Shown here in pieces: positions 11,960-23,037 of a DNA stretch of 64,000 bases (the first letter of the stretch is position 1; each line of letters opens with the position of its first letter). The notes below the pieces were generated by a model. The model had not been told where the DNA came from, searched no databases, and saw only the letters and a list, made by a program, of their open reading frames with translations. The stretch is from assembly GCA_947846985.1 (NCBI GenBank), contig CANTUZ010000001.1, positions 148,830,447 through 148,894,446 of the forward strand. The letters are read 5' to 3'. This DNA comes from Fratercula arctica. Lineage: Eukaryota; Chordata; Aves; Charadriiformes; Alcidae. A program made the translations under genes and the position numbers.

Positions 11960-14900
11960 CCCTTCCATAGGCAGAGCTCCTACTGAGAGTTTCACTGATA
12001 AAAACCAGCAGGATTTGGGCCATTTAAACTTAATCTGCTAAATTCAACCCTGTGGCGTTTCCCTGATACTCAATGAAGGGTGCTGGGGATTATCAAAGAA
12101 GGTAGTATTCTGATAAAGGAGGGAAGGAAAATTTATACTCACAGGATTTGACGATACTTTGGGTTGGTCCCTTAAGAGAAGAGGCTGCCTTGTAAGGGTG
12201 ATCTAAACTATGCTAATTTGGTAACCTGTATTTTTGAAGCAAAACATTCCATGACGAATGACCTTATTTTTTTGTTTTTAAAGCTATGAGGCACTTATGC
12301 AATAGACTCCTAAGGTAGAAAGAGACAGATGCCGCGGAATAATAATCAGCCTAATTCTTGCTGAGAATCTCTGCAAAAATCTTTCTCCTTGCCTCTCCTT
12401 TCATAGGTAAGCTCAGTGCTACCTTTCTCACACAACGACATGCAGCAGCAATTAGTGGGCCTCGGTATAACTCAGGAATTCTTCCCTTTCTAGAGACGGG
12501 CTTGTTTTTTGTTCTCTTTCAAAATGTACACTTTTTTTTTTTTAAAAAAAGGGGGGCTTTATAAAAAGAAAACTTATCAATTTTCTGATAAAAGCAAATG
12601 ACAAAAATAAGACTGAACTTTTCTTTAAAATAATTGAGCTGCTTCAGTTGCTTTTTATTCCAAGTCCCTTACAGAAGACTGCCCCAGTTGACATGAAATA
12701 GTCACAAGTGTCCAAAAGCTCAGGTCTTCACTTCTATCCAGGGCTTGAGGTGAGCTGGGCTGCAAAAAAACTCAAACCTCAATCCTGACTCAAAATGAAC
12801 AAAGTCCCAGGGCTGTGCCTCAGGTAAGAAGGGCCAGCAGAAGCACACTTAAACATGCTGCCAGAACCTCCTGTCGTGTGAGAGGCGAAGGAAATTCCAT
12901 TACTGGGCAGTGATAGCCAGGCACTGCCTGGGTGCTGCTTTAACCCTTGCTTTCAGCCACTGCATCCTGACATGCTAAAATATCATTTCTGTTCTGTTTA
13001 GAGTGGCCATTTTCTGTAGTGAACAGTCAGTTCCTATGCTCTCGGCTAAGAGAAAAAAAAATTAGATAACAATGAATTTCAGGGTTCATAATATAGGGAA
13101 AAATATGTTCAGATGTGGGGAGGAACGAAGGGAGTGCAGATACCTCCTCTGTGTATGTATTAAAGTATGTGTCTCCTGCTGTCATACAAAAGCAAAAATA
13201 AAACTCTCAGGGTGGCCAGCTGGATCATAAGGGATATTGGGCATGCTGTCAATAGGTGGTGAAAGATTCCCCCACCTCCATCCAAGTTGTCTTTAAGTTA
13301 GGTTTTGCGGTCTCTTTGAGCTCCTTCTAACAGTCAGAGAGGAGAGAGGATGAAACCCAGCATATACAATCAACGGGGGGAAAAAAAGAACCTGCAGGAG
13401 TGAGAAATGTAGACTGTTTTGCATCTCTCTCATATTTCCTTTCTATACAAAGATTTTGGTTTGACTAAGCTATAGAAGGAAACAGAAGCAGTCTATTTTA
13501 ATCTTCCTGAGTGAAGAGCGCTGCAGGGATTGCTCTGTTATCCCTAGCAGCAACCCTGACTTTCCACAAAAAGGCTACATACATCCACCTATTTATCTGA
13601 AATATAAAGATTATCATATGATATACCAGCGATCAACTGTGTTCTTAATCCACTTCTCTTTGTGCATTTTGGTATGAAGAAAAAAATGTACAATTCTTCC
13701 CCCAATCAAACCTCACTGCCCAAAAAGCTCAGATAAGAAGGAGGTATTTAGACTTATGCATAAAAACTGATTCTTCAATCTGTGTAATGACGTATGTTAG
13801 AAACTCTGTTCAGAAGAAAGGAAAGCCCTTGCTGATACAGTATTTCTAACAGAGCCTTCACTGCAGGGATTCACTATTGAAAAAACAATGAGTTTGATTA
13901 TGCATTTTTATATGGGTTTCTTACTGGTTTGACTCCAGTGACTTAAACTATGCTATTCTGGATTTGCACCAATCAGCATGAATTCAGACTCTGGCCCTAT
14001 GTCTTTTTAAAACTCCATCTATTGCATGATGAATAGGGGCCAGATCCTGCAAACGCTTACTACCTATATTAATACTCTGAGTAGCCCACTCACTTCCTTT
14101 AAGTTGTGACTGCGAAATTGAGTTTTACAGTGCAGTATTTTAGAAGTATGGATCTGCCTTTTGGGATTCAAGCATGCCTTGACTGCTGTACATATTCCTT
14201 TAATAGTATTTCTTTCAATAGTAGTTTCTCTGCTGATTTTCACAGAATCACGATACATGCTTAGCTGTTATGAATGTAACTCAACACCAGATGAAAATCC
14301 AGCTCCATGTTGTAGCTATGCTTGTGTATTCAAAACAAACATGAGAGAAAAGGGTCCCTTTTATTTAAAGTGTCAAAAGAGACAAGGAAGACGTTTTGGG
14401 CTATACAGTGTGCTGTGCACTTCATTTGTTTTGACATTACTATAACCAAAAAAATAGAGTTCATTCTAGGAAGGAAATTCCATCTAGCTTTACTACTTAT
14501 ATTAGCTTCTTTCTTCCATAAAGGAAGCCACATCAGAAACTATGCTCCTTCTCATCCTAACTTCACTAACTCTGGCTTTCAACCAGAAAACATTCCCCTG
14601 CTCTCAAAGTGCCTAAACAAAGGAAATTACAGTCCTGAGTGCAGCTCTAATTACCAGCTGGTGAACTGTTGGCATATACTGGATGTGTAATCCAAGAAAA
14701 TGTGACTCTTCAATAGTAGCCTCTTCCACCACCTATAGTGCTGGAATGCTCATCCTTGTTTACTATACATGCATGCACATAGACCATTATCAGTATTCAG
14801 TACTAGCAGTCATGCTTTCATTACTGGAGGAAAGACCAGCAAAAAATACTTTCTCCTTTTGAAGAGCTGGATCAGTGTCAGGTGCCACTCACCAAAAAAA

Positions 14901-15558
14901 AAAAAAAAGACAAGACAACCCACGCACAAGTGCAATAAGCATCGTAAATGTCAAACACATGTACAGCGTCTGTATCTCTATGAACATATATACATCATGT
15001 GTGATATAATGCATACCCTAGACCCCTTACATCAGTGAGGGCAGGGAAATCCCAGCTCATTCCAGTGATGATGGGGTTTTTTTGACAGATACCACGGACT
15101 TAAGGCAAACAGAAGCTAACAATGCTGCTGTCCTTTGCAAATCTCCCTGCCTGGGCTAAACCGCACTCATCTTTGATCAAAGACTTACTTATTTATGACA
15201 GACAAAGAGGGCACGATGCTGTGGGTGAGCACCGCGGGCGAGCCGTCCGAGTGGGTTCAAACGGGCCACGGACACTCGTGCATTAAAATAAAAGCGGTGA
15301 ACTGGGAGGCAAATGCCTCTTCGAAGCAGCATCCAGGCTTCCTCTTTTGCACTCTGCCTGCTCTCCCCGAGAACGCATCGAGGGAGGGATTCCCCACCCA
15401 CCCACACACTGCCTCTCTCCGTGCAAGGCTGCAGGGGGTATAACCCAGTTCTCTCTTGGATCCGGGCCCGGAAAGAGCCCGTTACGCTCCCGTTCCCCCA
15501 CCGCCACCCCTGCCCGGCCCCCTCTCCTCCCCTCTCCCCCCCCCCCCGCCTCACTTAC

Positions 15559-16073
15559 TCCGGTCTCCGGCTCAGGACGCCTTTGCCGATGGCCTGGGGG
15601 GTCTTGTGCTGGAGCAGAGCGGCACAGCAGCCCTTCTCCCTGCCGTCCTTCTCCGCGGGGTGCTGGTGGGACTGGAGAGGGGGGTGCTGGTGGCCGGCAG
15701 CCCGCCCGCTGCCGCCGGGGCCCGCCGGTGCCTGCTTGCCCGCCGGCGGCGGCGGCGGCTGCGGCGTCGGCTGCTGCGCCGGGAGCTGTTGGTGGTGCTG
15801 GAGCGGGTCGGGCTGGCCCGGAGGCGGCGGCGGCGGCGGGGTCTGCTCGGCCGGGGCGCCCTGTGGCGGCGCGGGGGCGGCCGGCGGCTCGGCGGGGGCC
15901 GGCTGCTGCCCGCGGAGGTTGCGGTTCTCGGTGCTCAGCTCGTCCAGCCGCCGCTCCAGCTCGTCGATGCGCTGCCGCTGGGTGTGGATGAGGCTCTGCT
16001 GGTTCTGCACGATGGCGGTGAGCTCCTTCAGGTAGAGGACGGCGCGCACCGGGTTCTCCAGCAGGCTCTCCAT
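15559..16073 (-). CDS. IQSEC3: IQSEC3 first coding exon (N-terminus of Arf guanine-exchange factor BRAG3/SynArfGEF)
   Basis: Seen: an ATG at 16071-16073 (minus strand) opens a frame starting [20 protein letters not shown], which I recognise as the IQSEC3 N-terminus. Residues about 14-56 form a charged heptad coiled coil rich in Q, R, E and L. Residues about 57-140 are a low-complexity Pro/Gln/Ala/Gly stretch. The exon closes with a conserved-looking segment [18 protein letters not shown] consensus donor GTAAGT lies at 15553-15558, so the exon contributes 171 codons plus two bases; the in-frame TAA just beyond is intronic. Family knowledge: IQSEC proteins carry an IQ motif, a Sec7 domain and a PH domain and activate Arf6. 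IQSEC3 sits at inhibitory postsynapses and binds gephyrin, and its coiled coil supports self-assembly. The catalytic domains are outside the window. IQSEC1 and IQSEC2 have different N-termini, so the paralogue assignment is firm. Confidence 0.95.
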
Positions 16074-16156
16074 GCCCCGGCTGCCGGCCGGGGCCCCCCT
16101 GCCCGGCGCTCCGGCGAGAGAGGCGCCGGGCTGCGGGGAGGCGCCTCAACGCCCCA

Positions 16157-16203
16157 CGCGCGCGCGCGCGCGACCAACGGCCGCTCACTCGCGCGCGCGC
16201 GCG
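16157..16203. repeat. Paired (CG)8 and (CG)7 tracts in the IQSEC3 5' region
   Basis: Alternating CG dinucleotides occupy 16157-16172 (16 bp) and 16190-16203 (14 bp), separated by 17 bp. Pure CG alternation is the classic Z-DNA-forming sequence. The pair lies 84-130 bp upstream of the IQSEC3 start codon, so in the 5' UTR or core promoter. Confidence 0.9.
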
Positions 16204-16251
16204 GGGGGAGGGGGGGCAGGGGAGGCGGGGTCTCTGCGGCGGATCCCGCCC

Positions 16252-16287
16252 TCCCCCCCGCCCCCGCCCCCCCCCCCCCCCCCCCCC
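16252..16287. repeat. C-rich homopolymer tract in the IQSEC3 promoter
   Basis: The plus strand is almost pure C over this stretch, ending in 21 consecutive C at 16267-16287. The IQSEC3 sense strand therefore has a G21 run, which could form a G-quadruplex, with an i-motif on the opposite strand. Such runs are also prone to sequencing and length errors. Confidence 0.85.
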
Positions 16288-16604
16288 GCGCCGGTCCGCG
16301 CAGGCGCGGGAGGGCGCGCGGGCAGAGGGTCGGGGGTCCCGGTGCGCTGCTGGGGCCGGGCCGGTGTTCCTGAGAGGAAAGCTGTCGCGGCGTTGACCCG
16401 CCGCCGGCCCTCGGCGAGGCGGCGGGAGCAGCTCCGGCCCCTTCCGTGTGGTGACGACCTCGCGGCGGTGCTGAGGGGAGCCTGCGGCGGGAAGCGGCGG
16501 CGCGGCCCCGCCGTGCCCCTGCCCCTCTGCGGAGCCCTTCGCGGCCTCTCCAACAGACCGCTCTTCGCTCCTCCCTGAACAGCACCTCTGGGTGTTGCTG
16601 TTCT

Positions 16605-17244
16605 AGGTGTATGCGCGATCGCAGCCGAGAAACCCAGCCGCATCCTGGGCCGCATCAAAAGCAGCATGGCCAGCAGGTCGAGGGAGATGATTCTGCTCCT
16701 CTACTCTGCTCTGGTGAGACCCCACCTGGAGTACTGAGTCCAGCTCTGGAGTCCTCACCACAAGAAGGACATGGACCTGTTGGAGCCAGTCCAGTGGAGG
16801 GCCACGAAGATGATCCAAGGGCTGGAGCCCCTGTCCTATGGGGACAGGCTGAGAGAATTGGGGCTGTTCAGCCTGGACAAGAGAAGGCTCCAAGGAGACC
16901 TTATAGCGGCCTTCCAGTACTTCAAGGGGGCCTACAGGAAAGGTGGGGAGGGACTTTTTACAAGGGTATGTAGCGACAGGACGAGGGGCAATGGTTTCAA
17001 ACAGGAAGAATGTAGATTTAGATTAGATATCAGGAAGAAATTTTTCACTATGAGGGTGGTGAGACAGTGGAACAGGTTGCCCAGAGAAGCTGTGAATGCC
17101 CCATCCTTGGAGGTGTTCAAGGCCAGGCTGGACGGGACTTTGAGCAGCCTGGTCTAGTGGGAGGTGTCCCTGCCCATGGCAGGGAGTTGGAACTAGATGT
17201 TCTTTAAGGTCCCTTCCAACCTAAACCATTTTATGATTCTATTC
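16605..17244 (+). mobile_element. CR1 LINE, 5'-truncated, end of ORF2 plus 3' UTR
   Basis: From about 16621 the plus strand encodes the C-terminal tail of the CR1 reverse-transcriptase protein. It includes RATKMIQGLEPLSYGDRLRE, then DLIAAFQYFKGAYRK, FTMRVVRQWNRLPREAV and SLEVFKARLD, ending in a TAG at 17155-17157. One stop interrupts the frame at 16735-16737 (TGA where the family usually has a Cys codon TGC). The 3' UTR follows with the CR1 signature of a CCCTGCCCATGGCAGG stretch, GGTCCCTTCCAACCT, and the terminal imperfect repeats of ATTCTATG type at about 17228-17244. CR1 is the dominant avian LINE and is usually 5'-truncated, as here. Similarity to the remembered consensus is high, suggesting a fairly recent insertion. 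It abuts the IQSEC3 CpG island and points away from that gene. Confidence 0.95.
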
Positions 17245-18734
17245 TCTTTTTCCAGGGCGACTTAGTGATTTCTTTTTTTTTCTTAAAAGTGACTTGAATA
17301 ATTGTGGCTGGTTTTGGCAGCCCTGATGAAAACGGTCCTATTTTTCACTCTACCTTGTTAGAACGCAGAAGGCAGGACTAAATTGGAACCTGGGGATTTA
17401 CCTCCGGAATGTATTCATTCAGGTAACTGAAGGAGTTACCGAGGAAAATGGATATTAGAGGTATCTGCTGCTTCCCTGCAAGTTTGTCACTCCTTTGAAA
17501 CTTGGTGACCTTTAGGTTCTTAGGAAGAAAACTAGGACTTATTGTGGAGTTTTGCTGGGATGCGTGGAGGTTGTGGATGTAAAACCAGAGAAGTGACAGG
17601 CAGGGCCTTTGCTGTTCAGACTCTGTGCAGATTTTCTTCATTTCTCAAGAAATACCTTCCCTTGCCTTTCCTCATCCACAGCCTTAAGAGTTCGCAAACT
17701 TACAACCTTGGGTCTGCGGAACTATCTGTGTGCTTTGTGCTATATTCATCAATAAGAAACCTGGCTAAGGTTAATAAACTTTCAGGAACTGCTGTGTAAA
17801 TCCATAAGCAATTTTGATGATTTCTGTGAAGGGTAAAAAAGTGGCATCCTTTCCAATCACTGTGGGCACTGAAGATTCAGGAGCAGACAGACCTGGTTTT
17901 AGGCAAGCATGTCAGTAGATTTGACTGAGTGTACAAAAAGTGCAAGGCCATAGAATAAAACCAACTGTTTTTAAGTAGTTGATTTTGAGTATAGAACTAC
18001 TCTTGTTTTGCCTTTTCAGATCAGCAAAACCTGCACCATAGCAAGGATTTCCTGAAGTGAGGAACCAAGCAGTGTAAAGGAGAATCTGTTTCAGATGAAC
18101 TGAAAGGTGTATTTCCAGTCTTTTCTGTTCACAGATAGCCCTGGGAATGTAAACTGATGCAAACAGGATCACCAGGATTAGAAGCTGTTCACAGACTCCT
18201 CCTAAAAAAGAACTGCTATTCACAGTTCTCTTGCAAGCACGTAGAGGTGGCTTTGGGGGATCGCAAAACATTGCCATATGTCCCCTGTGTGTTGGGGGAA
18301 GACCCCAGAGTGAACTCTAAGGAGTAAGAGCATTCAAACCCCACACACTCAGGGTTTTATTGGAAAGTTTTAGGGGAGACCTCCCTCCATCTCATTGCCT
18401 GGTGTGTCATTAATGTTTTGTGATGGGATTGACCGAGCAGTAACTGGCATTATTTAGCAAGGGGAATTTAGCAAGGTTATAGGGGAACGTGAAAAAAGGC
18501 ACACACAGAAAGAGAGGGGAGGTGAAAACACTTTATTTGGGGAACAGTGGAGGTGATCGTTTGGGAAATTGTGCCAATATGCTGCCTCCTTTCAGAGACC
18601 GCTGAGCAGCATCATTTCAGTCTTGCCTCAGAGGAACAGAGTCCAGGGACACCAATGGAAATAACGCGTTTTTGGCATTAATACATTCTGGGAAACAACC
18701 AAGGATAGCTATGGGTACGCTCACATATGTATGT

Positions 18735-18763
18735 ACACACACACACACGCGCATACACACACC
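18735..18763. repeat. (CA)n microsatellite, interrupted
   Basis: Alternating AC from 18735, interrupted by GCGC and AT steps. It is a short, imperfect dinucleotide repeat. Confidence 0.85.
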
Positions 18764-19083
18764 ACGTTACCTTGTCCTTGTAAGGAGAGACTTCAGGCAG
18801 AGATTGTTTATCTTGCAGAACAGAGGAGGCTGTTTTAACTCTTCAGGCAAGCCCTGTGCAGAGTTCTGTCTTTGCGGTGGACATCATGTTCCTTTGCAGC
18901 TCAGCTGGATAAAAGCAATGAAGAAATAAGGGTCGGAGATATCATACTGCCCTGTCCAAGTATAGTCAGCCAGGTCGTGGCATGTATTCTTAAGGGAATA
19001 CGAACTAAAAAGAAAAAATCATCCTGGTTTGGATAATTGGGCGTGCGCAAAACAGCTTGTAAGTCTTGTGTCATGGTGCTTGA

Positions 19084-19121
19084 ATACCTATCAGAAGATG
19101 TGATACCTGTCAGAAGATGTG
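19084..19121 (+). repeat. 19-bp tandem duplication
   Basis: ATACCTATCAGAAGATGTG (19084-19102) is repeated directly as ATACCTGTCAGAAGATGTG (19103-19121), with one mismatch. Confidence 0.9.
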
Positions 19122-19724
19122 ACTTTTACTGCACAGAGTGAACCTGATGTATTCATTCACTGTTTCTGCACCTTTAATTTGCTTGACCAGCCTCATTAGC
19201 CTAGTTTCTACTAATAAATCTTTGTCATAAATTAAACAGAGACCTACAGCCATGGATTGGTAAGCTAAAAACAAGCAGGCTACCAGAATCAGAAAGAAAC
19301 CTGCTTTCTGTGCGGGTGAGGTGACTGGTGGACAAAAATGGTAAGACCAGCCCTGACCTTCCAGGTTTCTACAGAGAGCACGTGCCAAAGGAAAATGCAG
19401 CAGAATGCTTTTGTGTCTGACATGAAAGAGTATGCAGGAATCTCCTTACAAAACTTCAAGAGGTAATAGTGTTGCTTAATCCTCCATAATAAGAAAATTC
19501 AATGAAGACACAGTGTTCATTCAGGAGGAATCTGCAAGGATATCAGAAGCTGAATGTCTTCTTTCGCTCGGTAAGCAAGAATCCTGCATAGCTAGGAAAC
19601 GCCTCCTCTTTTATCCAGCCATCATTGTGTCCCTTTGATTACGCTGTCACAATACCTAGATACATCATTTGCAAAGCTCTGCACATTAGTGAAGTAAGCT
19701 TTACTGTTCCAAAGAAGGTGAATG

Positions 19725-19835
19725 TTAGGATTGTAGCCACCAAAAACAGGGAAATAAGGACACAGAGTGGTTAAATGACTTGTCCAAGGCCATGCAGGAA
19801 GCCGGAGGGAACAGATCTCTGATTTCAAGCATCTT
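19725..19835 (-). mobile_element. MIR-like SINE relic
   Basis: The stretch GGACACAGAGTGGTTAAATG followed by ACTTGTCCAAGGCCATGCAG is the reverse complement of the MIR core (the usual form being GAGGTTAAGTGACTTGCCCA). Only the core and part of the flank are recognisable. Confidence 0.65.
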
Positions 19836-21464
19836 TGGCATTTAGCCCAATCTTCGGGTCATTAAATGCTGCTGCTTCTCTCTTTAGGAGAGATGATATC
19901 TAGAGGGAAACAATGGTGAAGATAAGGAAAGTATGAATTCTGTTAAAATTATTTTTGCCATAGATAATTTGTTGGTATTGTATTTTTCAAAGTCCTGATT
20001 CTTTTCAGTCCATTCCAGAAAAAAATAATAATTAATAATAATGGATTAATTATGTTATTATGGAATAAAGTGCTTCCCTTATCCACTTAGCAAGGTGCTT
20101 GGGCATTGCACAGACAGTTACAAATAAAATGCAGCAGTAGTAATTAAAATAAGCATGCATTATAAAAACAAAACCAAATGCAAATGATTCAAGCCCCAGG
20201 ATTTAATGGAAAGGTCTAATACTACATGATTTAATTTTATATTTGTTTAGCTATTTAATTCAGTCAGAGCAGAGCGAATCCGTAAATAAGGGTATTCTAA
20301 TAAGCATACATGATAGGAAAGGCAGTAACATCTTCAGGTGTTTCATCTGCAGAAAAATTTTCGCTGCAGAGTGTTCTTACAACATTTTCTGAGAGGTCCT
20401 AATGGCACTTTAATTTGCAGCAGCACATTGAAACTTGATGCGAACAAATCGTTCCAGCCGTTTGACAGGTAGAGACTTCCCATGTTTTTCCGTTTGAAAT
20501 TCCGTCCAAGGCATTTCCCTTCTCTCAGTTACGCTCCGTCTCCTTCTCCTGGACAGGAGCTCCTCACAGCAAATCCAGGCAGTCTTCTCCCTATTTCTTG
20601 CATTTGACCCCATTCTCCTCCACCTTCCATGGCCAGGCCTTGCAAGGTAACAACTTTCTCCTGGTAATTTGGTATCCCTGTTTGAGATGCAGGGCATCTA
20701 GCTTAGGTTCCCAGCTAGGATTTTATGGTCTTATTATCATAAGCTTATGAGCTTATGGTAAGGTTTTTTATACTTCTATAAGACATATATTTCTATTTTC
20801 TTCCTTTTAGGAGAAGGAGAATTGTGTACAAGCGCACCTGAAAGCAACAAACATTACTGGTGTTCAAGGTCAAGTCCTTAATACTCAAGGAAAGGCAGAT
20901 TTAATGTTGGCCAACCCACCTTAATTAACCTAATGTTTTCTCCCCTTCTTCCTGTCTCTCTCAAAACTGTGGCAGAATCTCAAGTGAAATCCCCACAGCC
21001 AGTGTTTCCCACCGGATCCATTCTCATCCAGTTTTTAAGAAGTATGCACAAGGAAGCATAACACAAATCAGATAAAAAAGGCAGAATTAGAGGAAAAGAT
21101 GGGAGGGAAGAGACACAAGAATCGTAGTCTTGTGTTGCCACCTTCCATCCTGATTTCTGGGGGAAGATGGGGCATTTTCAGCCCCACCTGGACGTTAACA
21201 GCTGCTTGCGTAGAGATTCTCAGAAATGCTGCAAACAGCCTACAGACAAAAAAAAAAAATTCTGCAGGAATTAGATGAATAATTTCAAAATAGAGGGTAG
21301 AATCAAGACAATCACAATGTACTCATGCATAATTCATGTCTGGGGAAAAAAATCTGCATCTCCTGAATGCTTCTTTCACTCAGGCTTCTTTCACTTGAGG
21401 CCTCATCCAAAACTATTCAGATCAATGAGAGATGTTTCACCATCTTGAGTCTAAGCCAAGTTGC

Positions 21465-22048
21465 TATCTGCTTACACCTGTTAAACAGATGGATAAAATG
21501 AAGCTAAGACCAAGTAAAGTCTGCTGCCCACAATCACATAGGACACCACTGAGGGTCTGTAATTAGAAAGCGTTGAATCAACAGCAGTGCTCCCTCTGCT
21601 TCAGATGGGCATTGGGTAAAGGCAGGAGGAGTCCTCTGGCATCTTCTACCTCGGTCCAGCGCCTAAAAGCCAGGTAGCATTGTCTGCAGCCCTACCTATG
21701 TTCTTTAATTTGAAATCTGCAACAAGGTGAATTCTGTCTCTCCTGTTGGGGATGTTGAATTGTTTATTCCTAGTGATACCACAAAATCAGAAGCAAAGGG
21801 AAAATACCTTGTTCTATAAATCAAACGTAAAGAGCTGAGATATGGTAAGGACAAATACTTCAGTTTCTTTCAATGATTTTGGGTTTTTTTTATTCTCTTC
21901 AGTGGAATACAGCTAAGCTGACATATAAATATTTTAAAACAGCTGCTCATCAGGAAAAAGGTACAAATTCTGTATTGTAGCCTTAACTGAGAGGTGTATT
22001 TTTGGTACATTTTAAAATCTTGACTGTATTTGAACTGTGCTATTGCAG
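21465..22048 (+). repeat. Left arm of a long inverted duplication
   Basis: This segment is repeated in reverse complement at 22482-23037. The best-matching core (about 21700-21875) is roughly 93% identical to its partner by eye and contains 52 consecutive identical bases (21775-21826). The outer part, which includes a MIR-like stretch around 21480-21600, and the inner part match more loosely, with gaps. The sequence is not a recognised transposon and has no coding potential that I can see. Confidence 0.8.
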
Positions 22049-22481
22049 CCTTGCATTATTTACTGCAAATTAAAAGGAATCGAGATCCCTCTTTACAATG
22101 TACTTTCCCTTTTAATGTTGCTAAATGTTACATTATCTCCTGTCTTTTTCATGAAATTAAGCTTTGACCACTTAATTGATTAATTCTAGAGAGCAAAAGC
22201 TACGCAGAGACATTTTCTTCAGAGTCAGTCAGGTTTTTGTTTGAACTGACAGTTGTTCAGTCTTTTGTAAATACTGCAGTAAAATGAAAAAATGGAAATG
22301 AGCTTGATTCTCCAAATCTTATCTGACTAGTCCCACTGAATTACATGGAGATTTTCCGATGGGACGAGTTTGTATGATCTGACCTTGCATAAGATACACA
22401 GAATAAAAAGAAAGAAAAAAAAAAAGAAGAAGAAATGGAATAATGTTAAGTCTAAACTCATACTCCAACTAGAAGCTTTTT

Positions 22482-23037
22482 CTGCAGTGGCAGAGATCAA
22501 ATGCTGTCAAGAAAATAAAAAATGTGCATGAACAGTGTACATTTCAGCTAAGGGTACAATATACCATTTTTCTGATAAGCAGCTGTTTAAAATATTTATG
22601 TCAGCTTAGCTGTGTTCCACTGAAGAGGAAAAAAAAAAAACAAACCACATTGACAGAAACCGAAGTATTTGTCCTTACCACATCTCAGCTCTTTATGTTT
22701 GATTTATAGAACAAGGTATTTTCCCTTTGCTTCTGATTTTGTGGTATCCGTAGGAATTAACAATTCAACATCCCCAACAGGAGAGAGAGATTTCACCTTG
22801 TTGCAGACTTCAGTTTAAAGAAGGTACGGCTGCAGACCATACCACCTGGCTTTTTTGGTGCAGGACTTAAGGATGAAGATGCCAGGACTCCTCCTGCCTT
22901 TGCTCACTGCAGAGGGAGCACTGCTGTTGACTCCAGCGTTTTCTGGTGACAGACCCTCCGTGGCGACCTGTTCCACCTTGACAGCGTGGCTTGTGTGATC
23001 TGTGCTCCCGTTACGTAAGAGGGGTAAGCAGATGCTG
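22482..23037 (-). repeat. Right arm of a long inverted duplication
   Basis: Reverse-complement partner of 21465-22048, with a 433-bp unrelated spacer between them. The identical 52-bp core lies at 22697-22748. Short insertions (an A-rich tract at about 22631-22642, for example) interrupt the pairing. The arms would form an imperfect hairpin of about 550 bp if transcribed. Confidence 0.8.

Larger units (their letters stand above)
1..15558 (-). other. IQSEC3: IQSEC3 intron 1 (partial, continues beyond the left edge)
   Basis: The interval runs from the exon 1 donor at 15553-15558 to the window edge. I found no second IQSEC3 exon here: none of the longer minus-strand frames resembles an IQ, Sec7 or PH segment, and the sequence is AT-rich outside the mobile elements. 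The first bases of the intron are strongly G-rich on the sense strand, including a run of 12 G at 15536-15547; such runs near donors often assist splicing. The intron carries a solo LTR, an LTR palindrome and MIR-like relics, listed separately. The remaining stretches (1-961, 1478-3200, 3410-8080, 8216-11235, 11960-15480) show only short simple repeats and scattered ORFs without recognisable homology. That it is an intron is inferred from the donor; an unrecognised exon or non-coding RNA is possible. Confidence 0.75.
15480..16600 (-). promoter_or_regulatory. IQSEC3: CpG island covering the IQSEC3 promoter, 5' UTR and exon 1
   Basis: GC content and CpG density rise sharply at about 15480 and fall at about 16600, where a CR1 element begins. 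The island covers the first coding exon and roughly 500 bp upstream of the ATG, where IQSEC3 transcription should start. Upstream of the ATG it contains two alternating CG tracts (16157-16172 and 16190-16203), GC boxes and a run of 21 C at 16267-16287. No TATA box is evident, as expected for a dispersed CpG-island promoter. The exact start site cannot be placed from sequence alone. Confidence 0.8.

Noticed and set aside
15283..16585. Several long overlapping ORFs on both strands (up to about 300 codons) in the IQSEC3 CpG island
   Set aside because: High GC removes stop codons. The translations are R/P/G/A-rich shadows of the IQSEC3 exon and promoter, with no recognisable domains.
16611..16973. 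120-codon plus-strand ORF beside IQSEC3
   Set aside because: It is an out-of-frame reading of the CR1 ORF2 region; the true CR1 frame is the one reaching 17157.
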